A stretch of DNA of 64,000 nt from Croceibacterium mercuriale (GTDB lineage: Bacteria > Pseudomonadota > Alphaproteobacteria > Sphingomonadales > Sphingomonadaceae), in the NCBI RefSeq assembly GCF_000802385.1, contig NZ_JTDN01000001.1, positions 1,991,501 through 2,055,500 on the forward strand, written 5' to 3'. Below, piece after piece: positions 38,819-47,694 of the stretch; within the stretch, counting starts at the first letter, position 1, and each line of letters starts with the position of its first letter. The notes beneath the pieces are model-generated. The model was not told the origin of the DNA. It saw nothing but the letters and a program-made list of their open reading frames with translations, and ran no database searches. A program made the position numbers and the translations under genes.

Positions 38819-39784
38819 ATGCCGACCAGCAATTCAGCGAAGCGCCGGCTCGCGGCAGAGCCCGAAGGCATGATCTGGATTCCCGGCGGCACCTTCACCA
38901 TGGGGTCGGACCGCTTCTACCCGGAGGAAGCACCGACGCGACGGGTCGCGGTGGACGGCTTCTGGATCGATCCCGCACCTGTCACCAACCGGCAGTTCGC
39001 CGGCTTCGTCGCCGCCACCGGCCATCGCACGATGGCGGAGATTGCGCCCGATCCGCGCGACTATCCCGGCATGTCGCCCGACATGGCACATCCCGGATCG
39101 GTGGTGTTCCATCGCCCGGCCGCGCCGGTGGGCATGGGGGACGTGACGCAATGGTGGCGGTTCGAGCTGGGCGCGGACTGGCGCCATCCGGCCGGCCCAT
39201 CATCCGATCTCGACACGCTGGAGCTCTGGAATCATCCGGTGGTCCACATCGCTCATGGCGACGCGGTTGCTTATGCCAGATGGGCGGGCAAGGATCTGCC
39301 GACCGAAGCGGAGTTCGAGTTTGCCGCGCAAGGCGGCATTGATGGTCGCGACTACGCCTGGGGGGACGAACTGGCACCTGACGGCGCGATGCTGGCCAAT
39401 TACTGGCAGGGTCGGTTCCCGTTCGACAACCAGCTGCTGGACGGGTGGGAGCGGACCTCTCCCGTCGGCACCTTCCCGCCGAATGGCTACGGGTTGTCCG
39501 ACATGATCGGCAATGTCTGGGAATGGACCCGGGACTGGTGGAGCAGCCCCTCCGACCTTGTCCGGTCATGCTGCACCATCAGCAATCCGCGGGGCGCACG
39601 GCTGCGCGACAGCTTCGATCCGGCGCAGCCTGGCCGCCGCATCGGCCGCAAGGTCCTGAAGGGCGGATCGCACCTGTGTGCCGCCAATTACTGCCAACGA
39701 TATCGCCCAGCCGCCCGTCACCCCGAGACTGTCGATACTTCCACCTCGCACATCGGGTTTCGCTGCGTGGTACGAGCGACCTGA
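38819..39784 (+). CDS. Formylglycine-generating enzyme (sulfatase maturase)
   Basis: The copper-dependent oxidase that converts the Cys of CxPSR in type I sulfatases to formylglycine, using oxygen. The 321-residue protein has the FGE-sulfatase fold marks MIWIPGGTFTMGSD, EEAPTRRVAVDGFWIDPAPVTNRQF, LPTEAEFEFAAQGG and NVWEWTRDWW. Near the C-terminus the paired active-site cysteines stand in GSHLCAANYCQRYRPAAR (Cys287 and Cys292), as in human SUMF1. There is no signal peptide, so it acts in the cytoplasm before sulfatase export. The Met at 38819 has GAGAGACG upstream. The two client sulfatases lie across the divergent promoter. Confidence 0.92.
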   Translation: MPTSNSAKRRLAAEPEGMIWIPGGTFTMGSDRFYPEEAPTRRVAVDGFWIDPAPVTNRQFAGFVAATGHRTMAEIAPDPRDYPGMSPDMAHPGSVVFHRPAAPVGMGDVTQWWRFELGADWRHPAGPSSDLDTLELWNHPVVHIAHGDAVAYARWAGKDLPTEAEFEFAAQGGIDGRDYAWGDELAPDGAMLANYWQGRFPFDNQLLDGWERTSPVGTFPPNGYGLSDMIGNVWEWTRDWWSSPSDLVRSCCTISNPRGARLRDSFDPAQPGRRIGRKVLKGGSHLCAANYCQRYRPAARHPETVDTSTSHIGFRCVVRAT

Positions 39785-39865
39785 TCACCGGATTGCTCAA
39801 CGACCGGCGCTGACCAGCACGGCCGAGTACCACAGCTCGAAAAGCTGCTTGGCCGTGCCATGCTC

Positions 39866-39988
39866 CTATTGGCTCACATGCAGCTTCGTGCCGCGCAGCA
39901 CCATTCGGTCGCCCGTGATATCGAACCGATGCGGTACTGCCGGAATGAACAGCACGTCGCCGGGTCCGAGCGTGCGCGAAGTCCCGCC
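39866..39988 (-). pseudogene. C-terminal remnant of a cupin-domain protein
   Basis: Forty codons ending in TAG read GGTSRTLGPGDVLFIPAVPH, then RFDITGDRMVLRGTKLHV. This is the typical cupin GDxxxIPxxxxHRF pattern. An in-frame TAG immediately precedes it and no start or ribosome site exists, so only the last part of the gene survives. One base of coordinate uncertainty is possible. Confidence 0.6.
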
Positions 39989-40009
39989 CTAGATCCGATC
40001 TGAGGAGGC

Positions 40010-40798
40010 TCAGTCTGTCGGCAGCGCGTCCAACGCGTTCGTCACCCGGCGACGCAGGTCCGGATCGCGCGTGATCTCAAGCATGGCGCTGAGGCTTGCA
40101 CGGGCAGCGGCGATCTGCTGATCGACAATTTCGAGCCGTGCTCGTTCCCACCATGCATGCGGATAGGCCGGTGCCATGGTCGTCATGCGGATGTAGAGTT
40201 CAAGCGCTCGACGCCCCTTGCCCGCCAGTTCGGCCCGCGATGCCTGGTTCTGAAGAAGGCGGACAAGCACGGCGCGGTTCGGCATGGCAGCGACGTGCAC
40301 GACCTCGCCACCGGTCTGCAGCAGCGCGGCCAGCCGCTCTGGCCCGACACGCACGCCGCCGGTGAAGGGATCGACAATGACCGGCGCCGCCTCCGTGCCG
40401 ATCGCGACCAGCACGTGACCTGGAACATCGAGCACCTCCGCGCTCCAGCCAAGCCGTCGCGCAGTCGCGACCCAGAGGATGGACAATGACACCGGCAGCC
40501 CGCGCCGACGGTCCAGGACGCTGATCAGATCGGCATTGGCAGGATCGTCATAGGTCTCCGCATCGCCTGCAAATCCGAACTCGCCGACGAGGACTGCGGC
40601 CAGGGCCTCGGCGCGCTCGGCAGGCGTCTCTGCCTCGACGCCGACCAGATCCAGCCGCGTCTCCATCGCATCGAGCAGGTCGTGGTACGGGGCGAGGTCG
40701 GTGCCCGGATGATCGGGCAGCGCCAGCGACAATGCGGCCTCATCAAGGACGATCTCGCCCTCCTCTACCAGGCCGAGGCGGTTCAGGTCTTCATGCAT
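40010..40798 (-). CDS. SirB1-like transglutaminase-fold protein
   Basis: About 262 residues. The N-terminal part (IVLDEAALSLALPDHPGTDL ... DRRRGLPVSLSILWVATARRLGW ... DVPGHVLVAIG) matches the SirB1/transglutaminase-like family, with the conserved RRGLPVSLS and PGHV motifs. The C-terminal ~70 residues (AMPNRAVLVRLLQNQ ... AYPHAWWERARLE) form TPR-like helices, as in the usual family layout. The family Cys-His pair is not evident, so catalysis is doubtful; function is unknown. The Met at 40798 is preferred because homologues start close to it, though the frame is open to 40861. Confidence 0.75.
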   Translation of the reverse strand: MHEDLNRLGLVEEGEIVLDEAALSLALPDHPGTDLAPYHDLLDAMETRLDLVGVEAETPAERAEALAAVLVGEFGFAGDAETYDDPANADLISVLDRRRGLPVSLSILWVATARRLGWSAEVLDVPGHVLVAIGTEAAPVIVDPFTGGVRVGPERLAALLQTGGEVVHVAAMPNRAVLVRLLQNQASRAELAGKGRRALELYIRMTTMAPAYPHAWWERARLEIVDQQIAAARASLSAMLEITRDPDLRRRVTNALDALPTD

Positions 40799-40918
40799 GC
40801 GCCCAAGATGGGGATCGGAGGAGGACACGGGAACCCGCCACGGGGCGACCGTCACAATCATGGAGGTGCGCGCTTGCGCCGGGCGATGGGGCGCGGCACG
40901 GGCGCGGCTTGCATCCTC

Positions 40919-42025
40919 ATGATGCTTCGATCGGACGGGAAGGCAGGCATCTTGGTGGCGGATAACGAGGACAGCCCTGCGCTTTACCAGCGAAGATCAG
41001 GCGTGTTCGCCCTGGCGACCCTGTGCTGCTTCCTGTGGGGCAGCGCCTATCCCGCGATCAAAGGCGGCTACGCCCTCCTGCTGATCCCGCCGGAGGATAT
41101 CGCCAGCCAGGTGCTGTTCGCCGGCTGGCGTTTCGTCATGGCCGGGGCCATCCTGCTGCTGGTGGCGGGCGCCATCGGCCGACCGGTCCTGTCGCTGGGC
41201 GTGCGCGATGCCGGCCGGGTCGCCCTGCTGGGGCTGACGCAGACGGCAATCCAGTACGTCTTCTTCTATGTGGGCCTGGCCCATGCCAGCGGCGTCAAAT
41301 CGTCCATCATGAACGCTACCGGCGTGTTCTTCAGCGTCGGCATCGCGCACCTGATCTATGCCGACGACCGGATGAGTGCGCGCAAGGCGCTCGGCTGCAT
41401 GATCGGGTTCCTGGGCGTCGTCGTGGTCAATCTCGGCGCCGGGGGCCGCCTCACGCTGGATTTCACGCTGCTGGGAGAAGGGTTCGTCACCATCGCTGCA
41501 TTCGTGCTGGCGGCTGCCTCAATCTACGGGAAGCACATCTCGGCCCGGATCGATCCGCTGGTGATGACGGGCTGGCAGCTGCTGATCGGCGGCGCGCTGC
41601 TGACTGCGGGCGGACTGACGGCCGGTGGGTCCATGGCGGCCCTTGGCTTCGCATCCGGCGCCCTGCTGCTCTACATGGCGCTGCTGTCATCCGTGGCATT
41701 TGCACTGTGGAGTCTGCTGCTGAAGCACAATCCCGTCGGCATGATCGCCGCGTTCAACTTTCTGGTGCCGGTATTCGGCGTCAGCCTGTCCGCCGTTTTC
41801 CTGGGCGAGTCGATCCTGCGCTGGAACAATCTGGCCGCGCTCGCCCTGGTCAGCCTCGGGGTCTGGCTCGTGACGCGACCGCGCCGGGCAGCACCTGACG
41901 GCTGCATCCTGCCGGCTGCCGGTCCGTCAGTCCGGCCGTGCATGCGCGTCAGGCTGCGGCGCACTCCTCCTGCAAGGTCAGGTCTTTCAGGATGGTGTGG
42001 ATCTGGTCGCCGGACAGGCGGCTGA
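40919..42025 (+). CDS. EamA/DMT superfamily transporter
   Basis: A ten-helix drug/metabolite transporter built of two EamA repeats. The first repeat begins VFALATLCCFLWGSAYPAIKGGYAL and the second GEGFVTIAAFVLAAASIYGKHIS. The end of each has the usual Pro/Gly-rich helix (NFLVPVFGVSLSAVFLGE). The substrate is unknown; amino-acid or metabolite export is common in the family. The start is uncertain: ATG 40919/40922, or GTG 40955 after GGGAAGGCAGG. It is divergent from the SirB1-like gene and convergent with a TetR gene. The last 40 residues are hydrophilic and Arg-rich, longer than usual. Confidence 0.8.
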   Translation: MMLRSDGKAGILVADNEDSPALYQRRSGVFALATLCCFLWGSAYPAIKGGYALLLIPPEDIASQVLFAGWRFVMAGAILLLVAGAIGRPVLSLGVRDAGRVALLGLTQTAIQYVFFYVGLAHASGVKSSIMNATGVFFSVGIAHLIYADDRMSARKALGCMIGFLGVVVVNLGAGGRLTLDFTLLGEGFVTIAAFVLAAASIYGKHISARIDPLVMTGWQLLIGGALLTAGGLTAGGSMAALGFASGALLLYMALLSSVAFALWSLLLKHNPVGMIAAFNFLVPVFGVSLSAVFLGESILRWNNLAALALVSLGVWLVTRPRRAAPDGCILPAAGPSVRPCMRVRLRRTPPARSGLSGWCGSGRRTGG

Positions 42026-42116
42026 CGTCGAAACCGCTGCTGGCGCGGTTGGATCGCCTGATACAATCGGTCGGCCCTGGACGGAGTGGATCGCGTCGGA
42101 GGACACCCTGCTGCGA

Positions 42117-42716
42117 TCAGGTCAGGGAACTGTCGATCATATCCCTGAATGTCCCGATGGCATCACCCTCGGCCATCTTGCCGCGGACAATGGCGGCAGA
42201 CAGGGCTTCGCCCGCGCCGACCAGACCTGTGCAGAGACGAGTGGCGGCGCTTCCGGACAGGTCGCAGAATGGTCGGAGGACGGAAACGAACATCGCAACG
42301 GAGTGGCCGAGCAGTTCGTCGTACACTTCGGCTTTCTCCGAACTTCCGGCCAGCGCCGCGCCGACAATGTGGAACTCGCCGGTAAGATCGGCCGCACAGC
42401 GGATATAGGCATCGGCCAGGCACGCTATCGTCTCCTCACGATCCTTGGGAGCGGCGGCCATGGCCAGGCGGAACGTATCGATGCGTTCGGTGTCGATCCA
42501 GCGATAGAGCTCTATCAACAGGCCGGATCGAGAGCCGAAATGGTCATAGACGACCGGCTTCGACACACCTGCACAGGTCGCAAGATGCCCCAGCGTCAGA
42601 CGATCGGCACCGTCCGCCCGAATGACTTCAAGGGCTGCGCCAAGCAGCTGACGACGGCGGTCAGCCCTCGAAAGCCTGCGGCCGCCCTGGGGGAGATTGT
42701 CGCTTGTGCCGGACAC
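42117..42716 (-). CDS. TetR family transcriptional regulator
   Basis: About 199 residues from GTG 42716, which has AGG nine bases upstream. The frame is open to 42974, but the extra part would read through the divergent gene. The DNA-binding domain shows RRQLLGAALEVIRADGADRLTL, then GHLATCAGVSKPVVYDHFGS, the tight helix-turn-helix of TetR proteins. The C-terminal ligand domain is not assignable. Two CTAC-N5-GTAG palindromes in the 88-bp gap before the divergent redox operon are its likely operators. Confidence 0.88.
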   Translation of the reverse strand: MSGTSDNLPQGGRRLSRADRRRQLLGAALEVIRADGADRLTLGHLATCAGVSKPVVYDHFGSRSGLLIELYRWIDTERIDTFRLAMAAAPKDREETIACLADAYIRCAADLTGEFHIVGAALAGSSEKAEVYDELLGHSVAMFVSVLRPFCDLSGSAATRLCTGLVGAGEALSAAIVRGKMAEGDAIGTFRDMIDSSLT

Positions 42717-42739
42717 CGTGAAGTACCTGATTGCCAAAC

Positions 42740-42776
42740 CTACCAAAAGTAGCTTATTGCTTCCTACGAAACGTAG
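42740..42776. promoter_or_regulatory. Two CTAC-N5-GTAG operator palindromes
   Basis: CTACCAAAAGTAG (42740-42752) and CTACGAAACGTAG (42764-42776) are 24 bp apart in the gap between the TetR gene and the divergent dehydrogenase gene. Both are followed by the identical sequence CTTATTG, so the whole unit is a direct repeat of palindromes. These are probable TetR sites. Confidence 0.75.
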
Positions 42777-42804
42777 CTTATTGGCTTCAGCAGGAGATGC
42801 GTCA

Positions 42805-43812
42805 ATGTCTGTCTCACCTATCCTTCTCATGGGCGGTTCCGGGGAGATCGGTCGGCTCACCGCCAAGGCTCTGCGGGCGCAGCATCCCGGACTTCCCTTG
42901 CTGATCGGTGGTCGGAGCACGGCCAGGGCGCAGCAGTTGGCCAGCGTTCTGGGCAATGCCGAGGCGGTAGTCATCGACCCCCGCGCCGAGGATCTCGGCC
43001 TCGGCGATCGGCCTGTCAGTGCAGTGGCGGTCTTCTTCGCGGACGAGCGGCTATCGGGATTGCGCTATGCCCATGCCCGCGGAGTTCCGCACCTCAGCAT
43101 ATCGTCCGGCATCTACGAGATTGCACCCGAGATCGCGATCCACATGCAGCGCCCGGACGCCGCGGCGGTTGTGCTCGGCTATGAGTGGCTGGTCGGCGCC
43201 ACCACCATCGCGACGCTCGCTTGTGCAGAACCCTTCGCCCGGGTCGAAAGCATCAGGATCGGTGCGCTGGTGGATGAGGATGACCAGGGCGGCCCTGCGG
43301 TCGCGGAAGACTTCGAGCGCCTCGGCAGGGTGATGCCCTCCGTTCTTGCAAGATCGGACGGTGCCTTTGTCTGGCGCACGCGGGACGATGCAGCCTGCGA
43401 ATTCCGGGCGATCGACGGAACCGCAATCAAGGCTGCGGGCTTCTCGTCCATCGACATCGCCGGCCTCGCGGCCGTGACAGGGGCGAGCGATATCGTATTC
43501 GCCATCGGTACCGGTATCAGCTCGAGCCGGCGAGCGGGCGGTGCGAAATCGACCGAGATCATCATCGAACTAACCGGTACCGACGCTCAGGGTGCCCCCT
43601 TGCGCAGCCGACACGCCGTGTTTCATCCAGGTGGAGCGGCGCCGCTGACGGCGCTCGGGACAAGCATGTTGCTCGAACGGCTGGCAGGCTTGGACGGCAA
43701 ACCCGCCACCCAGCCGGGACTGTTCTTCCCGTATCAGGTCCTCGACCACGCCGCCTATCTGGCACGATTGGAGCAGGAGGGCGGACAGATCATGACGCTT
43801 CCATACTCATGA
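42805..43812 (+). CDS. NAD(P)-binding saccharopine-dehydrogenase-like protein
   Basis: A 335-residue protein with an N-terminal Rossmann site ILLMGGSGEIGRLTAKAL and the nucleotide-specificity turn LLIGGRSTARAQQLA. These are features of the saccharopine dehydrogenase/trans-acting enoyl reductase-like group. The reaction is unknown. The start at 42805 has AGCAGGAG about 8 bases upstream. It overlaps the following flavodoxin-fold gene by 4 bases (ATGA), so both are co-translated and probably repressed by the divergent TetR protein. Confidence 0.78.
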   Translation: MSVSPILLMGGSGEIGRLTAKALRAQHPGLPLLIGGRSTARAQQLASVLGNAEAVVIDPRAEDLGLGDRPVSAVAVFFADERLSGLRYAHARGVPHLSISSGIYEIAPEIAIHMQRPDAAAVVLGYEWLVGATTIATLACAEPFARVESIRIGALVDEDDQGGPAVAEDFERLGRVMPSVLARSDGAFVWRTRDDAACEFRAIDGTAIKAAGFSSIDIAGLAAVTGASDIVFAIGTGISSSRRAGGAKSTEIIIELTGTDAQGAPLRSRHAVFHPGGAAPLTALGTSMLLERLAGLDGKPATQPGLFFPYQVLDHAAYLARLEQEGGQIMTLPYS

Positions 43813-44417
43813 CGGACCAAGGGCAGGAGAGCCCCCGGACCCACTCGCTGGTGGTCATGGCACACCCGGCCGCCGCTTCTCTTACCCGCGCCGTCACTGC
43901 TGCGATTGTCCAGGCGCTTGAGGCCGTCCGACACACGGCACAGATCGCCGATCTCGCGCGCGAGGGATTCAACCCGATCTTCGGCCCGGCGGATCATGCA
44001 GCTTATGCTGCGGGCGGACCCACGCCGGATGATGTGCTGAGAGAGCAGCGGCGGATCGACCGGGCCGATCACCTCATCCTGGTCTACCCGGTCTACTGGT
44101 GGTCGATGCCGGCGCTGCTCAAAGGCTGGATCGACCGGGTCTTCGTATCCGGATGGGCATTCGACGAGGACGCCGAGCTTGGCATCGTCAAGAAGCTCGA
44201 TCAGCTGAAGGTGCACCTTGTCGCACTGGGCGGAGCCGACAAAGCGACCTATGCCAGACGCGGATACCGTCAGGCGATGCAGACGCAGATCGAGCACGGC
44301 ATCTTCGACTTCTGCGGCGCACCGGTCGTCACGTCGCAACTGATCACGACAAACCACCCGGACGCGGCGGCTCTCCCTCTCGAGGCGGCACAATCCATCA
44401 CCAGGCGCTTGTCGTGA
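43809..44417 (+). CDS. NAD(P)H dehydrogenase (quinone), flavodoxin-like fold
   Basis: A 202-residue FMN/FAD oxidoreductase of the NQO1/MdaB/KefF type. Marks are the N-terminal SLVVMAHPAAASLT phosphate-binding strand-loop, DHLILVYPVYWWSMPALLKGWIDRVF (the flavin-contacting region) and the VALGGADKATYARRG turn. It likely performs two-electron reduction of quinones or related electrophiles. It is the second gene of the TetR-controlled operon, which suggests an inducible detoxification pathway. Confidence 0.87.
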   Translation: MTDQGQESPRTHSLVVMAHPAAASLTRAVTAAIVQALEAVRHTAQIADLAREGFNPIFGPADHAAYAAGGPTPDDVLREQRRIDRADHLILVYPVYWWSMPALLKGWIDRVFVSGWAFDEDAELGIVKKLDQLKVHLVALGGADKATYARRGYRQAMQTQIEHGIFDFCGAPVVTSQLITTNHPDAAALPLEAAQSITRRLS

Positions 44418-44620
44418 TCGGCGGTGGTCATTTCCACTCACGAGGACGATGACCGACACCCACCAAGCTGGCCCTGCTTTCTGCCACGAAGTTCCGGCCC
44501 TACCCTGCCGGATCTGCGTGGCAGGAAGCTCGCAGGCCGGGGCGTCGCGCTTACTGGTCGACACCGTGAGAACTGGCGCACTATGATGCGGGGTCATCAC
44601 GACCCGAGGTTCACGCCACC

Positions 44621-45331
44621 ATGTTCAAATCAAGTTCCGCCGCACTATGCTTGGTTGCCACAGCAACATTCGGTCTGTCCGCCTGCGGCGAGGGGAACGA
44701 AGCCACCAGCGATGCCGCCGCTGGCGCCGCCACCCAGGTGGGCGCGGAGGGCGGGCCCCAGGTGGCAGGGGCCGCGGCGCTCAATATCGCTGACGGACCG
44801 GATGTGTGTTTCCGTGCCATCGCCCAGCATCTCGGCCCCGATGCCAAGGTGGCCGAGATCAACTCCTTCTTCAGTTCGGGCGAGGCCATCGACAGCAGCG
44901 ACGACGAACCGCAAGGGCAGCTGACCGTCTGCTCGGTGCAGTATCAGGACCCTGCCGATGCGCGAAAGCTGCTCGGCACGTCCATGAACGTCCAGACGGG
45001 CGAGTTCGAGGCACCGAGCCGGATCGACATCACGGTCACCGGGGGCGACGCGTCCGAGTTCAAGCTGGCGGATTACATCATCCCGCTTGCGCAGGTGAAC
45101 GCTGCCGGCCTGGCGCCGTTCATGGAGGCCCAGAAGGGCCCGATGGGCAAGATCTACAGCAGCTTTGCCTGGTCGGGCGTGCGGCTGATGTCGCCGGGCG
45201 TGTTCAGCGACGTGCATGTGCTGCGGCTGGACATCGACGGGCGGCTCGCCACCAACGATATCAAGGAAAGCGGTTACGCAGAGTTCGCCGTCGATGGCAC
45301 CACGCTCAAGAGCAACAATCTGGAGCCGTAA
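44621..45331 (+). CDS. Lipoprotein of unknown function
   Basis: A 236-residue protein with a lipoprotein signal (MFKSSSAALCLVATATFGLSACGEG; lipobox LSAC), so it is membrane-anchored in the periplasm. After an Ala/Gly-rich linker (about 30-55) comes a compact domain with two further Cys residues (DVCFRAIAQHLG and LTVCSVQYQDP) that may form a disulfide. It ends with a predicted beta segment (VHVLRLDIDGRLATND). I do not recognise a family. It is followed by a strong hairpin and is probably monocistronic. Confidence 0.72.
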   Translation: MFKSSSAALCLVATATFGLSACGEGNEATSDAAAGAATQVGAEGGPQVAGAAALNIADGPDVCFRAIAQHLGPDAKVAEINSFFSSGEAIDSSDDEPQGQLTVCSVQYQDPADARKLLGTSMNVQTGEFEAPSRIDITVTGGDASEFKLADYIIPLAQVNAAGLAPFMEAQKGPMGKIYSSFAWSGVRLMSPGVFSDVHVLRLDIDGRLATNDIKESGYAEFAVDGTTLKSNNLEP

Positions 45332-45343
45332 CGATCGAGCCGC

Positions 45344-45376
45344 GCCGCCGCCGTGACATCGTGTCGCGGCGGCGGC
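45344..45376 (+). terminator. GC-rich hairpin after the lipoprotein gene
   Basis: A 14-bp stem (45344-45357 with 45363-45376, one G-U pair) encloses the 5-base loop ATCGT, starting 13 bases after the stop codon. No T-run follows, but position and stability fit a transcription terminator or 3'-end stabiliser. Confidence 0.6.
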
Positions 45377-45559
45377 ACCCGACCACCGCGGTCGGGACGC
45401 GGGGAACCGGCCTACCCGTCCGGATCGGGACCATGCATGCGGCGGCACGGCGAGGAGCCTCCCACGATCCTGCCGAACAGCAGCATGATGGCCGCCGCTA
45501 AGTTTGCGGGCGTAACCATGACGCCCGGTATTGTCCCGAGAGCCACGCTGCAGGACCGG

Positions 45560-45711
45560 ACGCACCCTGATCCAGCGGCTTGCGCGCCGCGAACAGGCTC
45601 TCGGTTGTAGCGCCGGCCCTCCGATCTACGTCAAGCGCGACGATCTGATGGGCATCGGCAGGGCGGCAACAAGCTTCGAAAGCTGGAGTTCCTGATCGGT
45701 GAGGCGCTGGG
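45560..45711 (+). pseudogene. N-terminal remnant of a D-cysteine desulfhydrase-like PLP enzyme
   Basis: One frame reads GPPIYVKRDDLMGIG and then, after a one-base loss near 45660, continues in another frame as GGNKLRKLEFLIGEAL. Together these match the conserved start of D-cysteine desulfhydrase/ACC deaminase proteins, including the PLP-lysine motif GGNKLRKLE. Nothing recognisable follows, so only about 50 codons remain, frameshifted. The 45377-45560 stretch before it shows no gene. Confidence 0.65.
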
Positions 45712-45885
45712 ATCATCAGTGAACGGGGTACCTGACGGCAACCTCCAAGTGGGCGATAGCGATGACAGGAAGCCGGTGGCAGTAGCCTCAGACAGAAGCC
45801 GGGATTGCCGTCGCGGGTGACGAGCTGGCGCCAACCGGCCTAAGAAGGGTCAGGCGGCAACGCCGGATGTGGAGGAACCTGGCGT

Positions 45886-47487
45886 ATGCAGATCTGCCGT
45901 TCGATTCTTGGTGCGGCGCTCGTGCTTGTGACGCTGGCGGCGGTCCCGCTGCAGGCGCAGGAAGCACCCGCAGCTATCTATGGCGAGCTGTTCCAGCAGA
46001 TCCAGACAGAGCGCATCTTTCCCGACGGCAAGACATTTGCCGATGCGGAGCCACGCCGTGACCCGGCGGCGATCATGGCCGATTACCGGCGCACAGCGCC
46101 TGACACGCCGGTGGCACTCGAAGACTTCGTCCTGGCGAACTTCAAAGTCCCGGGGGTGAACGACCGGGGCCTCAGCACTCTGCGTCGCCACATTCGCAAC
46201 CTGTGGCCCATGCTGGTGCGCGAGCCCGATGAGCCGACACCGGGCGGATCGCTCCTGCCGATGACCGAACGTTACGTGGTGCCAGGCGGCCGCTTCCGCG
46301 AGATGTACTACTGGGACAGCTATTTCACCATGCTGGGCCTGGCGGTGGACGGACAGCAGCAGCTGATCGAAGCCATGCTGGACAACTTCACCGCCACCAT
46401 CGAGCGGTTTGGACACATTCCGAACGGCATGCGCACCTATTATCTGGGCCGCTCGCAGCCACCCTTCTTCGCCCTGATGCTGGACCTGTCGCACGATGAG
46501 GATCCGGTGCTGGCGGCACGCCGGCTGGCGGCGCTGCGGCAGGAGCATGCCTACTGGATGGCGGGCACATCGTGCCTCGACGCGACAGGTGCTTGTGCGC
46601 GCGTCGTGCGCATGCCGGATGGTGTGCTGCTCAACCGTTACTGGGACGATCACCCGCTGCCGCGGGATGAATCCTATGTCGAGGATCTGACCACTGCGCA
46701 GGAGGACCCCTCGCGCGCCGCAACGGAGATCTACCGTCACTTGCGTGCCGGCGCGGAAAGCGGCTGGGACTACAGCAGTCGCTGGCTTGCCGATCCGCAA
46801 CGCCTGTCGACGATCCGCACGACCGACATCGTGCCGGTGGACCTCAACAGTCTGATGTTGATCATGGAAGAAGAGATCGCCGGGCGCTGCGCTGCCCAGG
46901 ACGATCAAGCCTGTGCCGCCGCGTACACCGAGATGGCCGGCGAGCGGCGTGCAGCGCTTCAGCGCTATTTCTGGATGCCGGAGGAGGACCGCTTCGCCGA
47001 CTGGGATCGCGTGTCCCAAGCGCCGACACCGCGCGTCTCCGCAGCGATGCTCTTTCCGCTTTTCGCCGGCGCCGCGACGAAGGAACAGGCTGCAGCGGTG
47101 GCGCAGACCGTCACCCGCACCCTGCTGGCCCCCGGAGGCTTGCGCACGACCCCGCTGCATACCGGCGAGCAGTGGGATGCACCCAATGGCTGGGCGCCGT
47201 TGCAGTGGATCGCCATCGCCGGACTCGAACGATCAGGGCAGGAAGCGCTGGCCTGCGAAGTTTCCCGACGCTGGCTGGACACGGTGGCCGGGACATTCAC
47301 CGAGACGGGCAAGATGCTGGAGAAATACAACGTGGAGGAGCGTACGCCCGGCGGCGGCGGTGAATATCCGACGCAGGACGGCTTTGGCTGGACCAACGGG
47401 GTGACCAGCGCGCTCCTTGAAAGATACGCAGGCAACCCGGCTTGCGACATGCAGCGACCGGCGATCAGTCTACTGTACGCGCGATGA
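45886..47487 (+). CDS. treA: Periplasmic trehalase (GH37)
   Basis: Hydrolyses trehalose to two glucose molecules. Both family signatures are present: PGGRFREMYYWDSY (residues 133-146) and QWDAPNGWAP (about 428). The NRYWDDHPLPRDESY and GGGGEYPTQDGFGWTNGV segments around the active site are also conserved. A signal peptide ending PLQAQ places it in the periplasm. Length (533) is normal. The ATG at 45886 follows GGAGGAA by 8 bases. Its glucose could feed the PQQ glucose dehydrogenase encoded elsewhere in the window. A lipoprotein scar and then the LamG gene follow. Confidence 0.92.
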   Translation: MQICRSILGAALVLVTLAAVPLQAQEAPAAIYGELFQQIQTERIFPDGKTFADAEPRRDPAAIMADYRRTAPDTPVALEDFVLANFKVPGVNDRGLSTLRRHIRNLWPMLVREPDEPTPGGSLLPMTERYVVPGGRFREMYYWDSYFTMLGLAVDGQQQLIEAMLDNFTATIERFGHIPNGMRTYYLGRSQPPFFALMLDLSHDEDPVLAARRLAALRQEHAYWMAGTSCLDATGACARVVRMPDGVLLNRYWDDHPLPRDESYVEDLTTAQEDPSRAATEIYRHLRAGAESGWDYSSRWLADPQRLSTIRTTDIVPVDLNSLMLIMEEEIAGRCAAQDDQACAAAYTEMAGERRAALQRYFWMPEEDRFADWDRVSQAPTPRVSAAMLFPLFAGAATKEQAAAVAQTVTRTLLAPGGLRTTPLHTGEQWDAPNGWAPLQWIAIAGLERSGQEALACEVSRRWLDTVAGTFTETGKMLEKYNVEERTPGGGGEYPTQDGFGWTNGVTSALLERYAGNPACDMQRPAISLLYAR

Positions 47488-47694
47488 TGTGAGCAGCAGC
47501 TGCCGGCTGATCGATGCAAGCGTTCACCAACAGACATCTTGCCCAAGCGGATCCGGATGCCTGGACGGGTGTCCGGACGATGAAGCGCCTTGCAACCGCC
47601 TGGCAGATGCACAACAAACGGCTGGATTTTCCCTGGCTCGGATGCCCGGTCGGGACATCAACTGCCTGAAGGATGCGCTGGCGTGCGGGAACTG

